A stretch of 64,000 bases of DNA from Asterias amurensis (lineage: Eukaryota > Echinodermata > Asteroidea > Forcipulatida > Asteriidae). Below, one piece after another: positions 20,801 to 32,500 of this stretch. Where the stretch lies: NCBI RefSeq assembly GCF_032118995.1, contig NC_092656.1, forward strand, positions 18,416,694-18,480,693, read 5' to 3'. The notes under the pieces were generated by a model that did no database searches, was not told the origin of the DNA, and saw only the letters and a program-made list of their open reading frames with translations. A program made the position numbers and the translations under genes. Positions within the stretch are counted from its first letter, which is position 1. Each line of letters begins with the position of its first letter.

Positions 20801-23800
20801 GCACACAGCTTTGCTAAATACTGGCAAACAATTGAAATGACCATACCAAACCAAGTGCTGTTTCTCAATGTGTTATTGCAACTTACCAATAGTCATTGAG
20901 TAGATTGAGAAGCGCAGTGTCCATACGTTTACCTAAGGGGTAAATGATTCCATACGTCACGAAAAACACAAGTGCCCAAGAAACAATCTGAAGAATGAAG
21001 AAACCTGGAGGTGGTAAATAATATAATCAATTAGTCAAGGAAAGTAGAAAACAGAAAGACAATTAGAATGTAAATTTTTGGTTTTAGCCTTACACCAACA
21101 AGCACTGTTACGTACACTCGGTACTTTCTCGAACTCTGTGAACAAAAATCACCGGCAATGACTCGGGTGGGATTCGAACAAACCACCTTTGCAATTCTAG
21201 CACAGTTTCTTACCAACTAATAGAACACCGAGATTGCCCGGTATATAGCTAGAGGCAGTTCCAAACTTATTTAGCAGCGGGTATCGTAACTATTAGAAAC
21301 ACAATTAGTGACTTTATATTTCCGTATACTTACCCCAGGCTGAGAATCCGATATGATATCCAGAATATCGTAAATTGGCAACCTGTGAACATGAAGAAAA
21401 ATAACAAGGCACATCATGTAGAAATAAAAGCCTAATTATAAACAGGAAATGTTTGACTATTTATAACTCGATAGACAAAAATCACTATTAGATTAACGAG
21501 TGTGTCTCTTTCAATGAGGATTGGAACGTCAGATTTTCATTTTGTCTCCAGAGGTAAACATGCAAACTCACCACCAACGAGTCGAAACTGAAATCTTCCC
21601 TGGGGCAGAAGTTTTTGTTTCCTTTCCAAAGACGAAGAGTATGTTTCCTAAATTGAAAGACAAGAATGGTATAGTAGTACCAGTTACAAAACTTTGGTAG
21701 CAATATTTACTTCAATAAAACAATAGTTTGAACTTGTGTAATCACACCATCAGATGGAGTCTTACCTGTAGCAAATTTGCATATGGAAGGAGTAAAGTAC
21801 AGTTGTTACGATGGCGAAATAACAGGTCCCCCAGAAAGTACCTGTAATACATAACAAATAAATTAAAATAACAATTTAAAGACAACAAAATAATTGACAA
21901 TCGAATAAGAATATTAGGAGAATAAGGACAGCTAAACAATATCTTAAATTCGTCATTTGTTTAACACCAAAGGTTTTTTTTACTGTTAAGCTCAACAATC
22001 GTACGGTTTATTTTTAGACACAAAATTAGGTCATAATGACGTCATGCTTACTTTCAGCGATATCAAAGAAGTCCTTGAGTTCATAGAAAGTCGCTGTTTC
22101 ATTTGATCTCTCAAATATATTATAAACAGATCCATTAATAGCTAGAGACGCATTGGCGGATTCCCAGACGCTGGATAAAGACATGATGTAAACCAAACCA
22201 AGCTGTACAAGAACAACACAGGAGTCACATTTATTTCATTTTAAGGAATATTTAATATTGTTATCATCAAAAACAACATGAAACTTATTATTAGCATAAT
22301 ATGATTTGTATTTTTTTTAATTTAAATGTAACAACAATCGCTCTCAGGTATATAGTCAATAATAGGCTAGTAATTGATTCTGTACTATAAAACACTGAGT
22401 ATTTACAATTATGAACTAACTTAGGATTAATTTGTAATAAATATATAAATTGTCAGCTTACCTGGTATGTGGTTAGAGAGCTCAGGACAAAGGTGCAAAC
22501 AATTCTTCTTGAAAACTTGAAGCCTGAATGACACAAACAAATAATTGAGAGTTTAAAGAAAAAAGGGCGCTGTCGTTGAACTACCTTAAAGTGTAGATAC
22601 GTTTATATATAGTACTTATGTACTATTATTATTGTAAAACGCCATTGAGTTGTCCACTAGACAGACAAACGTGTATGCATCCCACCACCATCATCCCCTT
22701 ACAACAATGGGGCGTGACATTCCTCCACAATGCCAACTAAAAGTACTTAAGCAGCATGCAGCATCAGAGTCCAGCATTCCCCAGAAAACGATCAGAGCAT
22801 ACTGATCGAAACGTCGAGTTAATCCAACGGTTCTTTTCAGAACCACCCAACTCATTTAGAGATAGTCATCACATGGTGTTACCGCAAACTGTTCTATATC
22901 TTATTTCCACCATGCAAAGTTTCAAATCCTACTCAACTAAAAGTGTCACCAAGCTCGATGTGCAACTAACATTTCATGGTAAAAGGTTTAGCATTAAAAG
23001 TATTCTTAATTTGCTGAACTGAATTGTAAATGATTGACTGATCTTGTTTAACTTACCTGGTGCGTCATCTATCAACTTTCTTCTCCATTTGACTGTAAGG
23101 CTTGGCTCCCCTACCCTAATCAATCAAATAAGTGACAATTATTGTAAAATAAACTAAACTTTAGGGTTCTTTTATGAGTTTATACGTTCGAAGATATCTG
23201 CTATATAAAAAACCTCAATGATTTCAGTGTGTTTAAGAAGTGAGTGCGTATTCAATTTTGTTTGGAGTGTCTTGTTTAAAATAATATATCTTCATTCATA
23301 GAGTCAATCAATCAATCAATTATAAAACATTTATATATATATAAATTACCAAAATCAACAAAATAAAATCGTTCGATAATTACAATAGACTTGTTGGAAA
23401 AGATAACATGCGCGCAGTTTCTTTAAATTAGAGCATCCTTGGTGATGAGCAGATTCGGAAGGATTATTTGTTTCCATGACGACATTAGAGATGTTTTGAG
23501 CATAAAGGTGAGTTTGTAAGTAAAGATGTACAGTCTCGTGTAAGACTGCAGTCTTACTCTGGTGTGGGTTTTCTTAGAAGGTACTGAACTCGCTCGTAGA
23601 AGTGAGTCTTCTTGAATTCCTCGTCGATACCGCTGTCTACTGCGGTTTTATCCATCGTCGAATCCTGTCGAGTACAAATATAATAATTGTTGTTTGGGAA
23701 TTTCTTTCAAAACCACGCCTTTGGTCTGTAGGTTTCGAAATTCTCTGTACCTCTTCACGTGTTTATAAAACAGTGGATGGACCCAGCCGAAATTAAAAGA

Positions 23801-26800
23801 CTGTTTTTTGAAAAGGCCTGCATTGTAATAGATTATCTTGTAAAAAGAATTCAAAACAAAATTGTGGTTTAAGAAAAATCAAAGGTTTTATTAATTTATT
23901 TATTTTTTTGAAACCATATTTAACGAGGGTGACCATTCCAGCACGTGCTCATTTGGGGCCCTCATATTATGTGAAAAATACATCAAAAGCTAAAATTAAT
24001 ACAAAAAGTGACAAGACTCAGCAGAAGGCCCGTAAAAAAAAGGAAAAGAAAGTTACTAAAAATTAACACAACATGAGCGAAGTTAAACACACTAACAGCC
24101 AAAAACAGAATAAGTTGGAGATTAAAAATATGCAACAAAGGACATTTCAATATATAACCCATTCACATGGCAACATAAGTCCTTTGAAACTTACCTTTTC
24201 CTGCAATACTAATCTCCTAAAATCTGTGTATATTCCATAGCCGAATCGGATTTCCAGTCCTATGTAGCATATGAACACTGGACCCAACACTGCCGTTACT
24301 GTCTTACCTACAACCTAATATAAACAGATAGAATTGTTCATTTGAAACATTGAAATTAGAAAAATAAACGCATTTTAAGAGCAAGAATTTTTTTATGGCA
24401 TCCACTTTATCTGAGAGTGGTTTGAACTTAACGATCGTCAAAGACCATTTTTGGCAGTTCGGACAGAGACAAACTGAATCAAATGTGTGTTTTTAAGTAG
24501 CGATAGCTTTTAAACTTACCCCTTCCTCTTTGGGACAAGCTAAAAGAACAGCTACGTAGTAGAAACTCCTGTAACACAACAAATTCAAAGTTTAATTCAT
24601 GATGTATTTTACCCAAAATGTATTTGTTGTATCGGAAAAGAACCCGGGATTTACCGAGTAAACAGTGCTTAATGTACATCGATGTAAAGGAAAAAAGTTT
24701 ATTCTTGTCCATAATAAGTTAATAACATTACACATTCTGGAGTTACTTCAATGAATTAACCAATCACTAATCAATATCAAGTAAGTGATCGATTGGTCGA
24801 TGAATCAGTCAATCAATCAATCAAGCAAGCAATCATACTGTCATGATGAAATATATGTAGATGTTTTTAAAGTAAATGAAGTGATTTTCTTACCAGACAG
24901 TAGAGTAGATTAGACCAATAATATTGCCAGTTAATTTATGTTCAGTACTCAAACACAGGAGGATTGGATAGTAAACCACGCTGATTTCAAACACGTTGAC
25001 AAACGCTATGAATATTAAAACAGTTCCTATTGAGAGAAACAAACAAATTAAACAAAACAAATTTAGATTTGTTAGTTTCTTCTTGTGTTCTAGCCTATGT
25101 CAAAGAAAAAAAGAGTCTGAAGAGCTGTTGGTGGACACTATTGGTAATTACTCAAAATAATTATTAGCGTAAAATCTTTCTTGGTGACGAGTAATGGGGA
25201 GAGGCTGATGGTATAAAACATTGTGAGAAACGACTACCTCGGATTTAGAACTTGAGGTCTCGAAATCAAGCATCAGAACTTCGTGTGACAAAGGTGTTTT
25301 TTTCTTTCATTACTATCTCGCAAGTTCGATGACCAATTGAGATCAAATTTTCACAGGTTTGTTATTTTATGCATTTACCAATAGTGTCCACATGCGCCTT
25401 TAAAAGTATAAAACATTGTGAGAAACGGCTCCCTCTGAAGTCACACGTAGTTTTTGAGAAAGAAGTAATTTTCCACTCAATATTAAAAGACTTTAGGCCT
25501 GAAGCCTTTTGTTATTTATCTGAAAGCACACAATTTTTTTCGAAAAATATTTTATTGTTACTAATTTAGTCCAAATTTTCACAGGTTTGTTATTTTATGC
25601 ATAATGCTGAGATACACCAAGTAGGAATAGTTGTCTCTGACAATAACCAAAGGTGTCCAGTGCCTTAATTGAACATCTGAGGTGAAACTGTTAAGAAATT
25701 AAAAATGTAAATATTTACCTTGGAAGACTCCAGGAATGTGACTTATATCTGGATTAAAGAACCAATCACCGGTGAATAAAAGGACCACACACGTTGACAT
25801 GGCAGCAAATGCGCATGCGTAGGACAGTCGATCCTCATACGCATCGATAAAGTTAGAAGGTCTGTAGGTAGATAACAATTCATTTAGAGTTAGGTTTATC
25901 TGATCACTTGGAGATAATTAATTGACTAGAGCAAACAGGTTGTTTGAATTGAATTACTTCCTGTTTTATCACAATTCAAGGATACAATGTTTTCGTGCAT
26001 TCGTCTATTCTTACATTTAAGTTGCAAGGTCTAGTTTTATTTTACATACATAATGTTTTTTCTTTGAGCGAATTTATAAAAAGTAAAAAAAAAAAGGTTT
26101 TTTTTATTTGAGCGAATTTTAACAGATGTTGCCGATCCAAAACGAAAAACTAATGCATAATGCGTGAGCGTAATGAATACTGCATAATGCTCTTGCTTAA
26201 TCCCACAGATGTACAATAACACAATGGCTATTATGTTAAGTGGAACTTGACGACAAATCTTTTTATTTTATTTAACTTACACGCGTTTTTTTCCGTAATA
26301 GGCCTAATACCTAAAACAACTTTCTCGAATCCTTAATCTCAATTTTCGGGTCATGTGTTTACATCAATATAGACTCATAAAACCAAGACGTTGGTAATTG
26401 ACCAATATTCAAAAAAAAAATAGAAATGAAGCTGTTCACTTACTCTGGAATACTCGGTCTTTGAGCGCAACATTTTGGCCAAAGACGAACTCTTGGTTGT
26501 AGAAACGAAAACACGATGATAATTATGACCTATGCAAAATAATAGACAATAAAAACCACCGACATATTAAACAAAATGATAACCTCAATTACGATCGGAC
26601 GGGGGCCTATATATTTAAATAATAATTTGCATTCTGTTCAAAATACTGGTAGTAAAACCAGCAATTTTTCTCAAACATAAATCTAGCATGTTTATTTTGA
26701 CGTAATTAATATTGTTTATACATCATGTGTGAGTGGAGCTAGCGAGAAGAATATTAACAAAAAAAAATCAAAGCACAAATAAACGGAGTCTTTTTCATAA

Positions 26801-27866
26801 TTATGTTCTCTTCAAGAAGGTCATTATGTCACTCTGATAGAAGGCTAGATAGAGCGTGAGCTATGCACAATGGACTGTTTTCTCTTTGAACCACACCTGT
26901 TTACACTTTCACTGTGTGTAGATATGCAGGTCATAGGCACGATTGTCTTCCTCGTTCATCAATATGAGGACAATATGTGTTATGTTTTCATTGTTTTCAG
27001 TTTGTTCACTCTGTGGTATTATGCTTGGGACGAAAACCTAAAGTTGTCCATTTATTGTGGTTTAATCACGAATGGAATATAATGTACTTACAGATGGTAT
27101 AACACTAAGCTGAATCCAGTATTTCATATCATATGCTGTGTTCTCACACACAGTACCACCTCCTCCATCTGGTATCGGTGTCACATTCCCTTCCCTGAAC
27201 AAAAAATATCACATGATTATTAAATAGCTGTTTTTCATTAATTCATTACAATATAATATTGACTTTTTTACTTTCTAATTTCCAGATGCCCTCCTCGTTG
27301 CATATTACAATCCACTATCCATGCAATAATGTCCAGGTACCAATTTCATATAGGACAGGTAGCCTATTACAACAACATTATTCTTACCAGAATATATCGG
27401 CCAAAATACATGTGCCATTTTGTGACTGGTATCCTACTCACTTCTTGGTTAGCAGGAAATTGCTAAGCAATATTTTTCTGCTTAGCAGCTCTATGAATTC
27501 AGGCCAGGATGCTCCACTATTTATGAATAATGAACTTGACTAGCCATAATCTCTCCATAATGCGTTATTTCATAATAATTTATATTAATGGACAAAATTA
27601 TATATCAAGTACTTCAACTTGGCCTAGCCCTGACAATTTTTAATGAGTTTTATATGACAGGAAATTATCTCAATGACGTGACGTCAATTACTTCAAAGGC
27701 AGATGCATGTTATGCCTTACTCGCCCTGCCAAGAAACCATTCTTCCAATGAAAGATCATAATGTTGAAACATTGTAAGCATTTAAAGACAATAATATTGC
27801 GAACCAAAGACAAACAAAGACTCACCCTTGGGAAAATACGCCGGTGATATTGAATAAATCCGCCAT
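17826..27866 (-). CDS. STRA6: STRA6-type retinol transporter, copy A (20 exons)
   Basis: Exons in coding order: 27866-27826, 27194-27092, 26529-26444, 25861-25719, 25026-24894, 24568-24520, 24314-24195, 23664-23558, 23115-23057, 22523-22462, 22202-22052, 21841-21766, 21647-21572, 21382-21334, 21004-20887, 20527-20396, 20108-19945, 19518-19363, 19113-18926, 18158-17826. They read through as 781 aa. STRA6 proteins are multi-pass membrane receptors that move retinol from carrier protein into cells. Matching landmarks are VRLWPKCCAQRPS after the first membrane segment, FKKTHFYERVQYLL, LMRGWELWDPG, LEVAHTHPVVITFCH and RWFVAITLMRN. Several hydrophobic segments are evident. The last exon adds a roughly 110-aa acidic, Ser/Pro-rich tail, making the protein longer than human STRA6 (667 aa). 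Ligand and carrier in this animal are unknown. Confidence 0.93.
19155..19230 (-). repeat. GAAACGTCAGGCC repeat in STRA6-A intron 18
   Basis: On the gene-sense strand it reads GAAAGACCCTAGAAGATCC followed by GAAACGTCAGGCCATT. The same word order and orientation occur in the matching intron of STRA6-B (36895-36945). A third copy lies at 47798-47850. The short hairpin-then-GAAAC layout resembles hammerhead relics of Penelope-like elements. Confidence 0.5.
21078..21236 (-). mobile_element. tRNA-derived SINE, family S2, copy 1
   Basis: On the minus strand: A-box-like TCTATTAGTTGG, then AATTGCAAAGGTGGT and B box GTTCGAATCCCACCC. The tail resembles the plus-strand copy at 51547. It lies in a STRA6-A intron. 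Confidence 0.65.
22770..22940 (+). repeat. Dispersed repeat with perfect hammerhead-like stem II
   Basis: CGATCAG-AGCATA-CTGATCG forms a perfect 7-bp hairpin followed at once by GAAACGTCGAG. Further on are the inverted pair GGTTCTTTTCAGAACC and the ATGGTGTTACCGCAAAC block shared with 62050. The upstream core word CTGANGA is not intact. It lies in a STRA6-A intron. Confidence 0.5.
25127..25667. mobile_element. Degenerate composite family A MITE, copy 5
   Basis: The left part (about 25127-25402) is a shortened copy with both ends recognisable. It is joined to a second partial copy (about 25403-25667) starting in the middle of the family sequence. It looks like nested or recombined insertions, in the STRA6-A intron between the exons at 25026 and 25719. 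Confidence 0.65.
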
Positions 27867-29589
27867 GATGCAAGAGGCCTGATGAGAGACTATGTAGATA
27901 GTGGCGCCTAGACTACGCCATGCTCACTTGAAATAACCTATAATGTCAACTGTATCCACCATCAACATCCAACTGACAGTCAGCACTTCAGTAGAATAGT
28001 TTCATGGATCAGGAAAACAGGGTCATCTTCAATTCACGGCAACAAGGAAGTGAACCTTTTAAATGTGAAACTAGTTATCACAAATTGGAACAAACGTCCA
28101 CCTTTTCGGTATCATGTCAACACAGCTTGCAGATTAATATGATTATGGAGGTGATAAAGAAACTACGTGCATTTATGCCTTCTGCAAACAACCCATGGTG
28201 TCGATACATACTGAACCATATACACTAGGCCTATAATAGGCCTCCTACCAACCTTTACACTGACTCAGTGTGTAAACACAAACATAAATCTCTTTCCCTT
28301 TAGTGAACTATGACCCCTGTGTATTATTGTCAATTATGAATTCCTAGACATGACCTTGTAGCGTGAACTGACATGTGGCCCTTTGTCCAAAGCCTAGTTT
28401 GAAGAATGGTTTTATGGAAACAGGAAATTTAGAATAACAAACACACAGTATAGACAAGCGCGATCAGCCTCGATTGAGTAGTGCTCCGTAAAATAATCTT
28501 CCGACAGAGATGTTGGTTGACTAATATAAAGCAATTATTGAAACTTTACAAAAATACAAATAAATTTATTTTTATTTTAAATCTTCGGAAATTGTTTTGT
28601 TGGCCGAAGATTTAAAATAACAATAAACTTATTTGTATTTTTGTAAAATGTTTCAATAATTGCTTTATATTAGTCGACCAACATCTCTGTCGGAATCTTG
28701 TACGTCCCCCATAATGACGCCAACTTTTTCCAAGACAAAACAGCATGACTTTACAGTACAACAACCATCAACTACAACAAAAAAACAACAGCAGCAACAA
28801 TAATATGGCGAAGTAAAGACTTCGGACGGATAGTATTTGCTGATTTAGACCAGGTTTCCTTGTAAGACATGACTAATATGATCAAATGTACCAACCGGGG
28901 CCAACTTGAATCAACCATCAATCATTTTATATAAGACGGCATTGAAACGAGACTCTATCTTAATACAATTAATAATAGAAGAGAAGAAGAATAATTGTAC
29001 CGTCAACAAAGTTACTACCAGGATTAAAAACGTCTGTTTAGTGTTAATGCTTGCAAACAAATAAACCAGTTATTTTAACAAAACAACTGAAAAGCAAGAA
29101 TCATCTAAGAAAAGCCGCGAGTCTCGTGAAAGTCCTCCTTTTAGGTGAAAGTTGATTCGGAGCCGCAAGAGGGACACATTTTTCATAGGGAACTCGGAAA
29201 GACTGATATGTTGTGTCAAAACAATGTTGCCGACAAGGGGAATAAAGCAAACCTCTTGTCGAAGAGGTGAGTGTTTTAAAAGGTTATTCTAAAGTCCAAT
29301 CATTCAATTATGTGTCAAAGTTGTTTAATTATTAACAGTCAGTGTTTATTCCCATGGAAATAACACAGTTTGTCTTTGATTAGTAAATGGTCATCGGGTG
29401 TATCCCGGTACTGCTAATAATACCAAAAAGGAACTCGGTCGTGTCGTCCGTCAGGAATTTTGGTTTGAGTTTTTTTTTTTTGATAACATGGATAAATCTT
29501 TTCATGATAAAACTGATCTATCCGACTGGTGACGCCATTTTGCACCCCATTCATCTTCTGTTTATAAGCTTCAATTTCTTCAGGGCAAA
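27867..29589. promoter_or_regulatory. Divergent promoter interval of the two STRA6 genes
   Basis: The start codons of copies A and B are 1.72 kb apart and point away from each other, so both promoters must lie here or in upstream untranslated exons. I see no convincing TATA box placement or CpG island. A 197-bp hairpin occupies 28499-28695. A 74-codon plus-strand frame (28004-28228) has no recognisable domain. Confidence 0.5.
28499..28695. repeat. Near-perfect 90-bp inverted repeat (hairpin)
   Basis: Left arm 28499-28588 and right arm 28604-28695 are inverted copies with few mismatches, separated by 15 bp. Each arm runs from TTCCGACAGAGATGTTGG to the inner ATTTTAAATCTTCGG. No target duplication or known MITE end was identified. 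Confidence 0.85.
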
Positions 29590-32500
29590 ATGGCGGAGTT
29601 TTTCATTTCAACAAATGTATCAAGTTTTCCATTCTGTGGAAGTGAACTGGAATTGGAATACTGGACGTTTATTTCCTTACCAGTCTCGGTAAGTAAAACA
29701 AACAACATCTCCAATAATTATCAGGAGTTTGATTTCAGTTTACATTCTATGTTTTCGCATACAATAATCGGCCTTAGAGGGTCATAAGGAACTCTTAAAA
29801 ATGAATGTCGAGGTCTTCATTTGTACACATAAGCTAGGTTCATGTGCCTTTAATCATCCCAGCATTGGAATTGTTTTCAGAATGAATTAGAAATTGTTTT
29901 TGAAAAGATTTTTGCGCCGGCGTTTTCGGTGTCATGCCAACTTAGTGATGTTGAAATACAAGGAACAACTCGTTCACATTCGACACTGGATTTTTACTTA
30001 ATTGATTATGCAATTGAACTAAAGTTACATTCTATTATTTCAGCTATCAATAATAGCAATGTTCTCCCTTCTGGAGGCTAGAGTGAGGCTGTGGCCAGAC
30101 TGCTGTAATCGGAGACCAGGCATCCCATAGTAAGATTGTTAAAGGAACACGTTGCCTTGGATCGGACGAGTTGGTCAAAACAAAAGCGTTTGTAACCGTT
30201 TTTTATAAAATGCATATGGTTGGAAAGATGTTTTAAAAGTAGAATACAATGATCCACACAAGTTTGCCTCGAAATTGCGTGGTTTTCCCTCTACTGTGCG
30301 AACTAACATGGTCGGCCATTTATGGGAGTCAAAATTTTGACCCCCATAAATGGCCGACGTGTTAGTCGACAAGGTTAAAGGAAAACCACGCAATTTCGAG
30401 GCATGTTTGTGTGGATCATTGTATTCTACTTTTACAACATCTTTCTACCCATATGCATTTTATAAAAAACGGTTACAAACGCTTTTCAAAGACCAACTCG
30501 ACCGATCCAAGGCAACGTGTTCCTTTAATGTTATTATTAATAAGTGTAAATTTATATCAAATTATGAAACGAAGATACCATGTATATAAGGTGATGAACA
30601 TTACAGATTAAAGATTGGTGGTTCGCCTAAAAACTGTGTCACCCCAAACGCACCAATATTAGAGTTAAAATAACTACATGAATCACTAAACATGTATCAC
30701 TTAACTAACATGGATCAGTTAAATGTTCACAGAGAGAATGCCAGTGCAAATATCTTGTCATTTTGTTTGTTGATGCACCTTTTTGTAATTTCTTCTTTGA
30801 TATAGTCCAGTAAATCTAGTGGATTCTTATGACGATCGTTGGTCTTTCTCAAGCGCCTTTGCTGTAATGTCAACCAGTATCTTACTCCTATTCAGCGGAC
30901 AGTGGGTCTACAACCCAAATATCGATTATATACCCAATATGCTTAGAGGTAATCAGTTTATCAATACTTGATTTACAATTGTCTTAATCGACTGCGAAGT
31001 CAAATGCGCACATAAGTCTTATTGTTTTCTCAAATTACTTTAGGGTTAATCGTCAAAAGTGAATTGTCGCTTATGTTTAAATCAACAGATGCAACTGAGC
31101 TCCCACAAAATGATCACAAATGACCCCACAGTCGAGAGGTAGCACTCCTTTCTACCCGAGCTTCAAATAAAGTTTGATAGTATACCTACCAACTCAAACC
31201 ACATTTTTTAATTTACGTTTTCTATTGTGTTTTTATGTTTTTTTTTATTTTTAAAATATTTGCATGTATTCGGAAGTGTTCGTACACCAACACACCCCAA
31301 TTTGGTTTGTGGTAACACTATGTGTGTATTTACTTGCTGGGTAGGTTATGTTCTTTTGAGAACTTGTATTGCTTTATACTATACTACACAAATATTGTTT
31401 TCTTTCGTATAAAAATTATTATTATTTTATGTTTTAAAATTGTTTTTTGTTCCAGGAACAGTGAGCATCTTCATCGGATTAGCGAATGTCTTATTGATAT
31501 GTGCCATCTTCTATCCATTGTTAATCTGTCTAAGAACGCAACACAAAGTCATTGGAAATATCGTCGGGTTACTATTCACTACAGCATGGTAAGTGTACAT
31601 CAGATGAACTTAAATTTATCCAAATCTACATTTAAATCTACATTTATAAAATGACTGATTTGTGTTGATCGTGTTGATTTTTATGATTCACAGGATGACG
31701 TATTATCTCATGATAATGTTGTTCTGCCAAAACATCGAAATTGTAAGTTTATTATAATGCTCATTCCCTTCATTCATTTGTTTATTTCCAAAAATCATGA
31801 AATTTGTAACTTACTTTGTTGCACAAATAATGGTACTTTTACCATAAAACACTGGAAATTGACACAAAAAAAACTATCGGGTTTTAAACTTATACATGCT
31901 TATTTATACATGAAAAGTATTATATTGAATTAAACAATGATTTTCCAATATCTGTACATCCATCCAGCTTGCAGATAGGACGACCATTGCTATAACAGTA
32001 CCAGTGTTTATTGGTTACATGTTCTTAGAGGTACGTTTCGGCAATGGGCTTTACGAGCAACTAAAAAAGGCAACATGCAAGGTAAAGTCATTTATGTTTA
32101 CTCCAAATGGTTCCATTTAAAAAATAATTGCTTTTTCTTAATATATTTCTATCGAGTTTTTATTTTCTCACCAAATAATCAAATTCTGTTTTTGTTTGAT
32201 AAGAGAGACGAACATGGTCATGAAGAAGTTAAAGATGACTTTAAGAAGACACACTACTACGAGAGAGTCAAATATTTACTGACTCCATTCAAAGAAGAGT
32301 AAGTTTTATTTGCAGAAAACAAAAATGGTGTTGTCCTTCAATTGTGAAAGTTTTCTTTAAAGAATTCAGCGCGTCAAAAGAATAACATTTGTCTTTATTA
32401 AACTGCTTACAAGGCTCTACAATCGACATGTCAATATGCTTTTGTCAACCTCGACTTTGCAAGAAGAAAAAACAATGTGACCATACAACAGAATATTGAT

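Noticed and set aside
28004-28228. 74-codon frame upstream of STRA6-A
   Set aside because: No domain, no splice context, and it falls in the divergent promoter interval.
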